A DNA stretch of 64,000 nucleotides, from positions 1 through 64,000 of the forward strand of contig QQUA01000016.1 of the NCBI GenBank assembly GCA_008501825.1. The letters are read 5' to 3'. Position numbers and translations under genes: made by a program. Shown here one piece after another: positions 38,123 through 46,498 of this stretch (positions within the stretch are counted from its first letter, which is position 1; each line of letters begins with the position of its first letter). The DNA is from Planctomycetota bacterium (GTDB taxonomy: Bacteria > Planctomycetota > UBA1135). The notes under the pieces were generated by a model, which saw only the letters and a program-made list of their open reading frames with translations, was not told the DNA's origin and did not search any database.

Positions 38123-38809
38123 ATGAGGAAAAGCGTTTTAGTGCTTGGATTGGGAACCTTCGGGAGTCGGCTGCTACAAAAGCTGTCGGACGCCGAAGAC
38201 CTCCGCCTGTTCGCTCTTGATCGCCAGCAGGAGCAGGTGGAAAAAGCGGTGAACCTGGTTCACACCGCCGCCTGCGGTGATTTGGACGACCCGGAGATCT
38301 TGCCCGCCTTTTTGGACCAGGTCGGCACGGTAGACATCGCCGTCATCAGCCTTGGCGAAGGCACCACCGCCTCGATTTCGGCGGTGTTGGAATTGCAAGA
38401 TCGAAAGGTGGACCGAGTCTTGGTGAAAGCCCGCAACGAAAGCCACCGCCGGGTCCTGAAGACCCTGGAACGCAGTTTCGCCCACACCAAGGTCGAAGTC
38501 CTGTTGCCGGAACTGGACGCCGCCGAAAAGCTGGCCCGCAGCTTGTCAGCGGAAGCCCTGACTCGAGAAATTCAACTGGCTCCAGGATTCTCTCTGGTGG
38601 AGATCCGATGGCCCGAGAAGTTTTCGGGTAAAAGCCTACAAGAACTAGAGTTACGTCAAAATTTCGGACTTAGCCTGCTGGGCTGGAGACAACCCGGAGG
38701 CCATTTGCAATTGGCCGGACCGGAAAGCCGCCTGGAAGCCGGGGCCTTGGCCCTTTTGGTCGGCCCCACCGAGGCAATCGACCCATGGCTAAAGCCAGAC
38801 GGCCCTTAA
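38123..38809 (+). CDS. ktrA: Trk/Ktr potassium uptake regulatory (RCK) subunit
   Basis: VLGLGTFGSRLLQKL Rossmann motif, AACGDLDDPEILP, LVKARNESHRRVLKTL; C-terminal TrkA-C-like domain; 12 nt from ktrB. Confidence 0.92.
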   Translation: MRKSVLVLGLGTFGSRLLQKLSDAEDLRLFALDRQQEQVEKAVNLVHTAACGDLDDPEILPAFLDQVGTVDIAVISLGEGTTASISAVLELQDRKVDRVLVKARNESHRRVLKTLERSFAHTKVEVLLPELDAAEKLARSLSAEALTREIQLAPGFSLVEIRWPEKFSGKSLQELELRQNFGLSLLGWRQPGGHLQLAGPESRLEAGALALLVGPTEAIDPWLKPDGP

Positions 38810-38816
38810 GCCTGCC

Positions 38817-41330
38817 GTGGTTCGGTTCCGATATCTCACAATAGCGGACGTCATGTCTATTAATTCGCGATTGGCCGAGCCTGAGGGTCGAAACTTACCC
38901 GGCTTCGCCCCCCTGGCCATGGCGGCTTTGGACAGGGAAAGGCGACGCGAGGTAGTCTTCGTGGCTTCCAGTCTTTTTCTGGTGGTGGTGACCTGCATCG
39001 GCTTCACCATGTTTTGGGCCGGCCTGCCGGAAATTGGCGCCGTAGTTTTGTTCAGTCAACTATTGAATGCGCTCGGTTGGTTGGATTTGCGCCGTGGCCG
39101 GCGAGTGGACTTCTATTCCTGGACCTTGCTCTTTCTGTTTTTTGGTACGGTCAGCTTTACCACGGTTCACACTCAGGGCATTATCAGCGTGGTAGCTCCA
39201 TGGCTATTTCTAGTGCCCCTCCTCGGTGGATTTTTGTTCGGGACCTTGGGAGTGGTGGTGATGGCCACCGCCGATTTGCTGTGGTTCCTTGCTTTAGCTT
39301 TCTGGAATTTCTCCAGTGGCATCCCTGAATCCAGGATCGAAGGGACAACCATCGTTGCCTTGACTTTGATCTCGCACAGCTTCGGCCTGCTGACTCTAGT
39401 AGCTCTGGCCGTGGCTTGGACTCGATCCCTGCAGAAAGCGGAACAACAACGGCGGCAATCGGAACAGGGTTTTCGGGAAGCTTTGGGCGGCTTTCCCGAC
39501 GCGGTGGCGGTTTTGCTTCCCGGTGAGGAACCGGGCACGAGCCTGGTTCTCTATCAAAACCGACTGGCCGATCAACTGAACCGCAGCTTGCAGGATCAAG
39601 GAATCGATTTGCCGGCCTTCTTGCAACAAAATTTGGATGGAGATGCCTGGCAACAGATTCTGCAATTGAGATCCGATCACCACCGCTTCCACTTGCGAAA
39701 CCTGGCCGCTCCGGCCAACAAGATTTTCGACTTGGTGGTCATCGGTTGGAAGCGAGCCCGCATCTTCCATTTTCACGACTCCACCTCTCGCGCCCTCATG
39801 GAAAAAGATTTGGCACAGGCCACGGCCAGCAAAAGTCGGTTCCTGGCCAGCATGAGTCATGAAATCCGGACTCCGATGAACGGAATTCTGGGAATGGCGC
39901 AGTTGGCTCATGCCACTGAAATGAATGAGGAACAGCGCGAGTACATCGAAACGATTCAAAGCTGCGCCGACTCGCTTCTGGATTTGTTGAACGACATCCT
40001 CGATTTATCGAAGATCGAAGCCGGCAAGTTGGAATTGGAACGAATTCCATTTCACTTGGACGGCATTCTGGATTTGTTGCAAGATAGTTTGCTGGCCAAA
40101 GCCGGCCAGCAGAACACTTCTTGGAACGCGTTTCGCCGCCCTGAGGTTCCAGTCCATTTGATCGGCGATCCCACTCGATTGCGCCAAATCCTGATCAACC
40201 TCAGCGGTAACGCCCTCAAATTCACTACCGAGGGAAGCGTGCAGGCGGAAGTGCATTTACTGGAGGAAGAGGCGGAGAGTTGCCTGCTTCGGTTTGAAGT
40301 CCGCGATACCGGAGCCGGCATCCCGCCCGAATCCTTGCCCACTTTATTCGACGACTTCACTCAAGCGCAAAGCTCCACCAGCCGCCAATTCGGCGGTACC
40401 GGATTGGGCTTATCCATTTCCAAGCAGTTGGTGGAAATGATGGGCGGCCGGATGAAAGTCCGCAGCCGTCTCGGCGAGGGCTCCACTTTCTGGTTTGAAA
40501 TCCGCTTGCCGAAAGCTCCTGTCAACGAACCGCCGCCCGGGAAAAACAAGAGAGTCTGGATCCTGGATCCAGGTTCCCCGCACAGCAGCCCCCTTCGATA
40601 CCGCCTGCAAGCCTTGGGCTGCCGCAACGTCTTGCTTTCTTCCATGGAAGAGTGGCACGCGCTCCAGGACCAGCAAGAAGAAGCTTGGGAAGCGGAGTTC
40701 CTCTTCGTTCACCGCTCCCTTTGCCACCAGCAAACCCGCCGGCTTTGGCAACCCTGGCTGCAACAGAAAGGCAACCGGCGGTTGTTTTTCATGACGGAAG
40801 GAAACGACTCTTGGAGAGAGTACCAAGAGCATTTTCCCGAGGCACAGGGGCGCTTGATCTTGCCGGCAAAGTGCAAGAGCTTGAATCGGATCTTGTTAGG
40901 CCAGTATGGCAAGCAAGAAAACGAGCTTCAGGAATGGGCCCGTTTTCAGGGTTATGTTTTGCTGGCCGAAGATAATCCAGTCAATCAACGACTGGCCGTC
41001 CGCATGCTGGAAAAGTTGGGGCTAGAACTTTTCGTCGTCCCCGATGGAGGCCAGGCCTTGCAGGCGGTGCAAAATCAATCCTTCGATTTGGTGCTTATGG
41101 ATTGCCAGATGCCAAACATGGACGGATATGAAGCCACTCGCCGCATCCGCGAACTGGACGAGCCGGTTGGAAAGATTCCGATTCTGGCTTTAACCGCCAA
41201 TGCCATGACCGAGGACAAGCAACGCTGCTTGGAAGCCGGTATGGACGACTTCCTGTCCAAACCTCTCGACTGGCAAAAACTGCAAAGCCTGCTCGGCCGT
41301 TATCTACCGACCTCGGCGGCCCACTCTTAA
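38817..41330 (+). CDS. hybrid histidine kinase with N-terminal TM sensor, HisKA, HATPase, degenerate receiver and receiver
   Basis: FLASMSHEIRTPMNGILGM, NALKFTTEGSV, GTGLGLSISKQLVEMMGG, receiver VLLAEDNPVNQ...LVLMDCQMPNMDGYEATRRIR; alternative ATG at 38853. Confidence 0.93.
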   Translation: MVRFRYLTIADVMSINSRLAEPEGRNLPGFAPLAMAALDRERRREVVFVASSLFLVVVTCIGFTMFWAGLPEIGAVVLFSQLLNALGWLDLRRGRRVDFYSWTLLFLFFGTVSFTTVHTQGIISVVAPWLFLVPLLGGFLFGTLGVVVMATADLLWFLALAFWNFSSGIPESRIEGTTIVALTLISHSFGLLTLVALAVAWTRSLQKAEQQRRQSEQGFREALGGFPDAVAVLLPGEEPGTSLVLYQNRLADQLNRSLQDQGIDLPAFLQQNLDGDAWQQILQLRSDHHRFHLRNLAAPANKIFDLVVIGWKRARIFHFHDSTSRALMEKDLAQATASKSRFLASMSHEIRTPMNGILGMAQLAHATEMNEEQREYIETIQSCADSLLDLLNDILDLSKIEAGKLELERIPFHLDGILDLLQDSLLAKAGQQNTSWNAFRRPEVPVHLIGDPTRLRQILINLSGNALKFTTEGSVQAEVHLLEEEAESCLLRFEVRDTGAGIPPESLPTLFDDFTQAQSSTSRQFGGTGLGLSISKQLVEMMGGRMKVRSRLGEGSTFWFEIRLPKAPVNEPPPGKNKRVWILDPGSPHSSPLRYRLQALGCRNVLLSSMEEWHALQDQQEEAWEAEFLFVHRSLCHQQTRRLWQPWLQQKGNRRLFFMTEGNDSWREYQEHFPEAQGRLILPAKCKSLNRILLGQYGKQENELQEWARFQGYVLLAEDNPVNQRLAVRMLEKLGLELFVVPDGGQALQAVQNQSFDLVLMDCQMPNMDGYEATRRIRELDEPVGKIPILALTANAMTEDKQRCLEAGMDDFLSKPLDWQKLQSLLGRYLPTSAAHS

Positions 41331-41656
41331 GCCAGTTCCCGCGCCATCCTCCGAGTCCAGATCAAGCCGTACATTTTGAAATCGGCGATCAGGGACCACA
41401 GCGGGTAACGGAACGTAGCCGGGCGGTTGCCCTCCACCAAAAAATGCCCGATCCAGGCCGGCCCGTATCCGGCGACAAAGACTACCGGCAACCACGGCCA
41501 TTGGCCCTGGGAGATTACCCAAAGCAAGAGGAGCAAAGCCAAGGTGGTCCCCAAGAAGTGGAGAGCACGATTCAGCGGGTGGCTGTGCTCTTGGACGTAA
41601 AACGGCCAGAACTCCTGGAAACTCTGGATACGGGGCCTCACGGTTTCGGAAGTCAT
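41327..41656 (-). CDS. DUF962/Mpo1-like membrane protein
   Basis: HSHPLNRALHFLGTTLAL, GYGPAWIGHFLVEGNRPATFRYPLWSLIADFKMY. Confidence 0.9.
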   Translation of the reverse strand: MTSETVRPRIQSFQEFWPFYVQEHSHPLNRALHFLGTTLALLLLLWVISQGQWPWLPVVFVAGYGPAWIGHFLVEGNRPATFRYPLWSLIADFKMYGLIWTRRMARELA

Positions 41657-41667
41657 GCCCCAATCCT

Positions 41668-41690
41668 AAACTGGCACAAACTAATGGAGG
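41668..41690 (+). repeat. left terminal inverted repeat
   Basis: AAACTGGCACAAACTAATGGAGG. Confidence 0.92.
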
Positions 41691-41771
41691 TAATTTTTAA
41701 ACCTCCGGCGTAACCAAAGCCGCCTCAAGCCGTCTGCCTAGCCGAACCCCTTTCTTTCGGAGGCACCGGCG

Positions 41772-42800
41772 ATGCCGCGTTTTCAACCCCCGCACTGCCC
41801 CTGGGACGCCTGTCCCAGCCGCACCGATTCCGTCCCCTTCCGCTTTCAAAAACGAGGCTTCTACTGTGGCCGCCAGCAACGCAGAATCCAGCGCTTTTTG
41901 TGCCACGGCTGCCGCCGTTCCTTCTCGTCCCAAAGCTTCAAGTTTCACTATCGCCTGAAGTACGGCCGGCTCCATCTCGACTTCTGGCCGCTGGTGGTGA
42001 GCAAAGTCACCCTGCGACAAAGCGCTCGCATGCTGGGAGTGGATCGCCGCACCTTGGCCGACCGCCTGTTGCGCATGGGCGAACACGCTCGCCGCTTCCA
42101 TCGCTTGCGATTACAGGAGGTGGCCGCTCGAGGCGGGCTGCCGGGAGTGTTTCAACTGGATGAGTTGGAAACCTTCGAAACCGACCGCAGACTGCAGCCG
42201 GTGACCGTTCCGGTGCTGATCCACCGTGCCAAGTATTTCGTCGTTCACCTGACCGCCGGCACCTTGCCCTGCCGGGGATCGCTCCCTCCGCGGTTGAGAA
42301 AGAAGAAGGAGGAGCGGGAAAAAATGTTCGGCAAGAGACGCTCGCAATCGCGGCAAGGAGTGGAAGCCTGCTTGCAGACTTTGAAGGAGGTTTTGCCTCC
42401 CAAGCTGCCGGCGGTGCTGCAAAGCGATCGCAAGAAGATCTATCCCAGCGTCTTGAAATCGGTGTTTGGAGCGGCAGGTTTCCAGCACCTGCCGGAGTGC
42501 TCCAAGCGCAAGCGGGACCGGGGCAACCCGCTGTTTCCGATCAACCACACCCTGGCGCAAATGCGGGACAACCTCTCCCGGCTGGTGCGCCGCAACTGGG
42601 GCCACTCCAAGAAGCGGAGTTGGCTGCGGCTGCACATGTGGCTGTGGCTTTTGTGGCGCAACTACGTGCGGCCGATCACCGCCGAGGGCGAGCCCCCGAC
42701 TCCGGGGATGTTGCTGGGGGTGACCTCTCGGCGTTGGACCGCCAGGGAGCTGTTTCGGTGGAAGATCTTTTCTTCCTCTGACCTCCCTAACCTCCAATAG
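41772..42800 (+). CDS. IS1/IS1595-like transposase with N-terminal zinc ribbon
   Basis: CPWDAC...FYCGRQQRRIQRFLCHGCRRSFSSQ zinc ribbon; QLDELETF, LQSDRKKIYPSV, PINHTLAQMRDNLSRLVRRNWGHSKK core in IS1-like order; RBS GGAGG upstream. Confidence 0.9.
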   Translation: MPRFQPPHCPWDACPSRTDSVPFRFQKRGFYCGRQQRRIQRFLCHGCRRSFSSQSFKFHYRLKYGRLHLDFWPLVVSKVTLRQSARMLGVDRRTLADRLLRMGEHARRFHRLRLQEVAARGGLPGVFQLDELETFETDRRLQPVTVPVLIHRAKYFVVHLTAGTLPCRGSLPPRLRKKKEEREKMFGKRRSQSRQGVEACLQTLKEVLPPKLPAVLQSDRKKIYPSVLKSVFGAAGFQHLPECSKRKRDRGNPLFPINHTLAQMRDNLSRLVRRNWGHSKKRSWLRLHMWLWLLWRNYVRPITAEGEPPTPGMLLGVTSRRWTARELFRWKIFSSSDLPNLQ

Positions 42801-43953
42801 TTTGTGCCAGTTTCGGCCAGAGGCCACAGTCATGAGCCCGAGCCACCACTGGCAAAATGTTCAAAACCTCCCCCCGATCCAAAACCACTGCCTGATCCGC
42901 CAAATTCACCGTCGGGCAAACGTGGGTCGGCCGCAGTTGCCAAAGACTCCCGGCCGCCGGTTCCTCGCCGGGAGGTACCGCCACCGGCAGGTGTTCTTCC
43001 GAAGGGCGAAGAATCTGCCAGTGAGGCCTTTCTTCGACTTCGGCACAGGGGTCGCCACAGGCGGCGTCCAACGCCTTGCTGCCGGCATCCAAAGTAATCC
43101 GTCCAGGAAAGGGCCGACTGAGCACCCGGCTCAACACGGTGGCGGCAAATTGAAAACCAGGCAGCCCGAAAGCTTCACTGGTTCGATCCCAATACACCAC
43201 GGTTCCCGGAGAAACGCTGTGGTCCAATCCGGCCAAGAACCGGCTTTTCAACGCGAAGGCAAAGGTCGGAGTACCGCTGGTGATGCACTCCAAGGGTTGA
43301 GAATCAGGGGCCTTCAACGTCCGGTAGACCTGAGCAAATTGGGCGTATAAAGATTCCGCTTCCCGGCGGCGGCGATCGGGGTCGAGATGGCGAAGCTGTC
43401 CCTCATAAAAATGCAAACCTTGCAAGGAGGATCCGCAAGCCGCCACCGTAGCCTCCAAACGATCCCGATCCCCCAAGGGAATGCCGGTGCGATGAAAACC
43501 GGGATTCAAATCCACGAACAAACCCAACTGCGGCCATTGCAGAGCCACGTGGGCGGCGTGTTCCGGATCTTCGGTCAACACCGCCAGCCGGGTTTCCGGC
43601 ATTTCCCCGGCCAGGTGACCCAAGCGCGCCAAGTTTGGACCACGAAGTGGCATCGCCACCAGCAAATGGATTTCTTCCCTGCCGGGAAGAGCCAGCAAGC
43701 ATTCCGCTTCACGGAGAGTGGCACACTTAAAACGGGTGACCCCCCGAGCCCGGAGCTGGGCCCAAATTTGCGGAATTTTGGTAGTTTTTAAGTGCGGGCG
43801 CCAGCGCCGCCACTGGCCCTCTAAATGGGCTTCCATGCAGTCCAGGTTGGCTTGCACTCGATCTAAGTGAATGAGCAAGCAAGGGCTCAGCAAGTCCTGC
43901 AACCGCGACGGAGTAGGCATTTTTTCGGCTCGATCCGAATTTTGGTGAGGCAA
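42787..43953 (-). CDS. D-threonine aldolase/D-serine dehydratase-like PLP (alanine racemase fold) enzyme
   Basis: PLP lysine region WRPHLKTTK; metal-site-like RPTHVCPTVNL; C-terminus encoded by IS TIR. Confidence 0.85.
   Translation of the reverse strand: MPHQNSDRAEKMPTPSRLQDLLSPCLLIHLDRVQANLDCMEAHLEGQWRRWRPHLKTTKIPQIWAQLRARGVTRFKCATLREAECLLALPGREEIHLLVAMPLRGPNLARLGHLAGEMPETRLAVLTEDPEHAAHVALQWPQLGLFVDLNPGFHRTGIPLGDRDRLEATVAACGSSLQGLHFYEGQLRHLDPDRRRREAESLYAQFAQVYRTLKAPDSQPLECITSGTPTFAFALKSRFLAGLDHSVSPGTVVYWDRTSEAFGLPGFQFAATVLSRVLSRPFPGRITLDAGSKALDAACGDPCAEVEERPHWQILRPSEEHLPVAVPPGEEPAAGSLWQLRPTHVCPTVNLADQAVVLDRGEVLNILPVVARAHDCGLWPKLAQTIGG
42791..42813 (-). repeat. right terminal inverted repeat
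   Basis: CCTCCAATAGTTTGTGCCAGTTT. Confidence 0.92.
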
Positions 43954-44083
43954 GGCGACTTCAGTTTTCCCGGTTTAGGCCCGTAGTTGGAAAGGATCCG
44001 GCAACTTCCTGTCGACTCCGTCCCCACCCCGGGGGATAGAATCACCCAATCCTACGGCCTCTCAACCGGTAGGTAAGGCATCC

Positions 44084-46468
44084 ATGCACTTCCCGTCCCT
44101 GCTACTGGCATTCACCCTGGGTCTAAACCCCCAGGAACCCAATCTGGTCGAAAACCCAGGTTTTGAGCAGCCCTTGGGTGAGGGTTGGGTCGGCCTGTGG
44201 GCCCGTCAAGCGGGCAAAATCCAGGCAGACCGGGTGGCTCGAGCCCACAGCGGTCAGTTCGGCCTGCGCATCCGCCACGGCGGCCGCCAGGACTGGAGCC
44301 TCAGTCAAGCGGATCACCTTGAAGTCAAAGCTGGGGAAATTTTCGAAGTCTCCGCCTGGCTCATGAGCCAAAACCTGGAAGGGTGGGCCGGCGTAAGCGT
44401 GGTCACCCGCAACGCCAACGATCGGGTGGTGGAATGGATTTTCGGCGCCGCACGAAGTAATGGCAGCGACAAATGGGCAAGAATTCGGCGCCATTTCACC
44501 GTGCCCCAAGGGGTGACCTCGATCCAACTAAGATTGTTGGGCCGCGGTTCCGGCAAAATTTGGTTCGATGACGTTCGCCTGGTCCGCGGCCAGAAAACGG
44601 TTCAGGACATTCAGGGCCAAGGCCAAGGCCTGCGTTTTCAAAACGACAGTTTGGACGTCCAGTTCCTGCCGAAAAGCGGAGCCTTCACCGTTAAGGACAA
44701 ACGAAACGGCCGCATCTGGCAGCCGGTGATTCCCAAACAGGCTCCCACTGCTCTTCAAGCCAAGGCGCTCCCCGACCAAAACGGCTTGAGCGCACAAATT
44801 TGGGATCCGCAAAGCGGCCTCCGCCTGCAAATGCGCTTGTACCTGGCGGAAAGCGGACCGGAGTTGTTCTGCGAGCTGTCCGGCAAAGGCGCGATGAAAG
44901 ACGCTTTAGTTTGGCCACCTCCCTTCGCCGGCGAGCAGGGTGCTTTTTTGGTCCTGCCCATGAACGAAGGCCTGATCTATCCGGTGCATGAAACCGCCAC
45001 CTTCCAAAATAATCGCCTGCCCTTTTATGCCGGCCACGGCGGCCTTTCCATGGCCTGGTACGGCATGAGCTTTTTGGAAAAACAGGGCGAGGGATGGATG
45101 GCGATCCTGGACACTCGCGACGATGCCTCGCTGGAGATCGGCAAACCGCCCGGCGGCAACACCAAAGTGTTTACCGCCTGGACCCGGTGGGAACCGAGCC
45201 TGGGTGATTTCCGCTACAACCGGCGCATGCGCTTCGTGTTCTTCCAGGAAGGCGGCTACGTCGCCCAAGCCAAACGTTACCGGGAACACGCCCGGGAAAA
45301 CGGCTTGCTCAAAACCTTGCGCGAAAAGGCTGCGGAGAACCCGGACGTCGACAAGTTGATCGGAGCTCCGAACGTGTGGATGCCCCGGTTCGCTTTCGGG
45401 GAAAACTTTGATCGCCTAAAAGCGGTGCAGGAATTGAAGGATGTCGGCATTGATCGGCTGATGTTGAGCGGCCACGACGCTTCGGCTTCCGACGTCGCCA
45501 AGCTCAATCAAAACCCCGACGTTTTGATTGCCCGCTACGACATCTTCGAGGACATCTTCGATCCGAAGAATTCGCCGAAGTGGGCCAATCACGACGGCTG
45601 GCCCCACGACGTGGTTCATGGTGCCAACGGCAAGCCTCTTTCCGGTTGGGAATTGCGGGATAAGAACCGGACTTATCCCGGCTACATCCGCAGCTCCATC
45701 CCGATGTATGAATACGCCAAAGGCAAAATCCTGGAGCAGCAGGAGAAGGTCCCCTTCCCGGCCCGCTTCATGGACACCACTACGGCCGTTCCCTGGCGGG
45801 AAGACTTCAACCCGCGTCACCGCACCACTAGGAGCCAGGACCGGCAGGCGAAAATGAAGTTATTGCGCTGGGTCAGCGAGGAGCTCGGCGCGATTTGCGG
45901 AAGCGAAACCGGGATTGATGCCTCCGTTCCTTACGTTCATTACTACGAGGGCATGCTTTCCTTGGTTCCGTTCCGTTTGCCGGACTCCGGATACTCGGTG
46001 GCCAAGTACGTCAAGCCCACGCCGCCGTTCTTGAAGTTCCAAGTCGGCCCTTACTACCGCGTGCCCTTGTGGGAGCTGGTGTACCACGATTGCACCGTCG
46101 CCAGTTGGTACTGGGGAGACTCCAACAACAAAGCTCCGGAAGTTTGGGACCAGCGAGATTTGATCAACTTGCTTTACGGCACTCCGCCGCTCTACATGCT
46201 GCACCCGGAAATCTGGAAACGGTTTAAGGATCGCTTCGGCGAATCCTACCAGCGGGTATGTCCGACCGTGCGGCGAGTCGGCTACGATGAGATGGTCGAC
46301 CACCAATTCCTGACCCAAGATCACACCTTGCAAAAGAGCGTCTGGTCTAGCGGATTGGAAATCGTGGTCAACTTTGGAGACAAAGATCGCACCCTCGCTG
46401 ACGGCACTGTGATCCGAGCCAAATCTCATCAAGTCCTGGGTGAATCGGAAAGCCAAGCCCGGGAATAA
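44084..46468 (+). CDS. secreted glycoside hydrolase-like protein (N-terminal CBM-like jelly roll, GH101/DUF5696-like catalytic region)
   Basis: Signal peptide; LVENPGFEQPLGEGW... carbohydrate-binding-like module; FMDTTTAVPWREDFNP, CGSETGIDASVPYVHYYEGMLS, GTPPLYMLHPEIW. Confidence 0.7.
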   Translation: MHFPSLLLAFTLGLNPQEPNLVENPGFEQPLGEGWVGLWARQAGKIQADRVARAHSGQFGLRIRHGGRQDWSLSQADHLEVKAGEIFEVSAWLMSQNLEGWAGVSVVTRNANDRVVEWIFGAARSNGSDKWARIRRHFTVPQGVTSIQLRLLGRGSGKIWFDDVRLVRGQKTVQDIQGQGQGLRFQNDSLDVQFLPKSGAFTVKDKRNGRIWQPVIPKQAPTALQAKALPDQNGLSAQIWDPQSGLRLQMRLYLAESGPELFCELSGKGAMKDALVWPPPFAGEQGAFLVLPMNEGLIYPVHETATFQNNRLPFYAGHGGLSMAWYGMSFLEKQGEGWMAILDTRDDASLEIGKPPGGNTKVFTAWTRWEPSLGDFRYNRRMRFVFFQEGGYVAQAKRYREHARENGLLKTLREKAAENPDVDKLIGAPNVWMPRFAFGENFDRLKAVQELKDVGIDRLMLSGHDASASDVAKLNQNPDVLIARYDIFEDIFDPKNSPKWANHDGWPHDVVHGANGKPLSGWELRDKNRTYPGYIRSSIPMYEYAKGKILEQQEKVPFPARFMDTTTAVPWREDFNPRHRTTRSQDRQAKMKLLRWVSEELGAICGSETGIDASVPYVHYYEGMLSLVPFRLPDSGYSVAKYVKPTPPFLKFQVGPYYRVPLWELVYHDCTVASWYWGDSNNKAPEVWDQRDLINLLYGTPPLYMLHPEIWKRFKDRFGESYQRVCPTVRRVGYDEMVDHQFLTQDHTLQKSVWSSGLEIVVNFGDKDRTLADGTVIRAKSHQVLGESESQARE

Positions 46469-46498
46469 AACTCCCCCGCTCTGAACCGCCTCGCCCTG

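Larger units (their letters stand above)
41668..42813 (+). mobile_element. IS1/IS1595-like insertion sequence, intact
   Basis: TIRs AAACTGGCACAAACTAATGGAGG (41668-41690) and reverse complement of CCTCCAATAGTTTGTGCCAGTTT (42791-42813), 22/23 matches, flanking one transposase ORF. Confidence 0.93.

Noticed and set aside
1-42813. Composite transposon flanked by two IS copies
   Set aside because: The enclosed 42 kb holds essential conserved genes (valS, purA, rpsO, uppS), so it is ordinary chromosome between two independent insertions.
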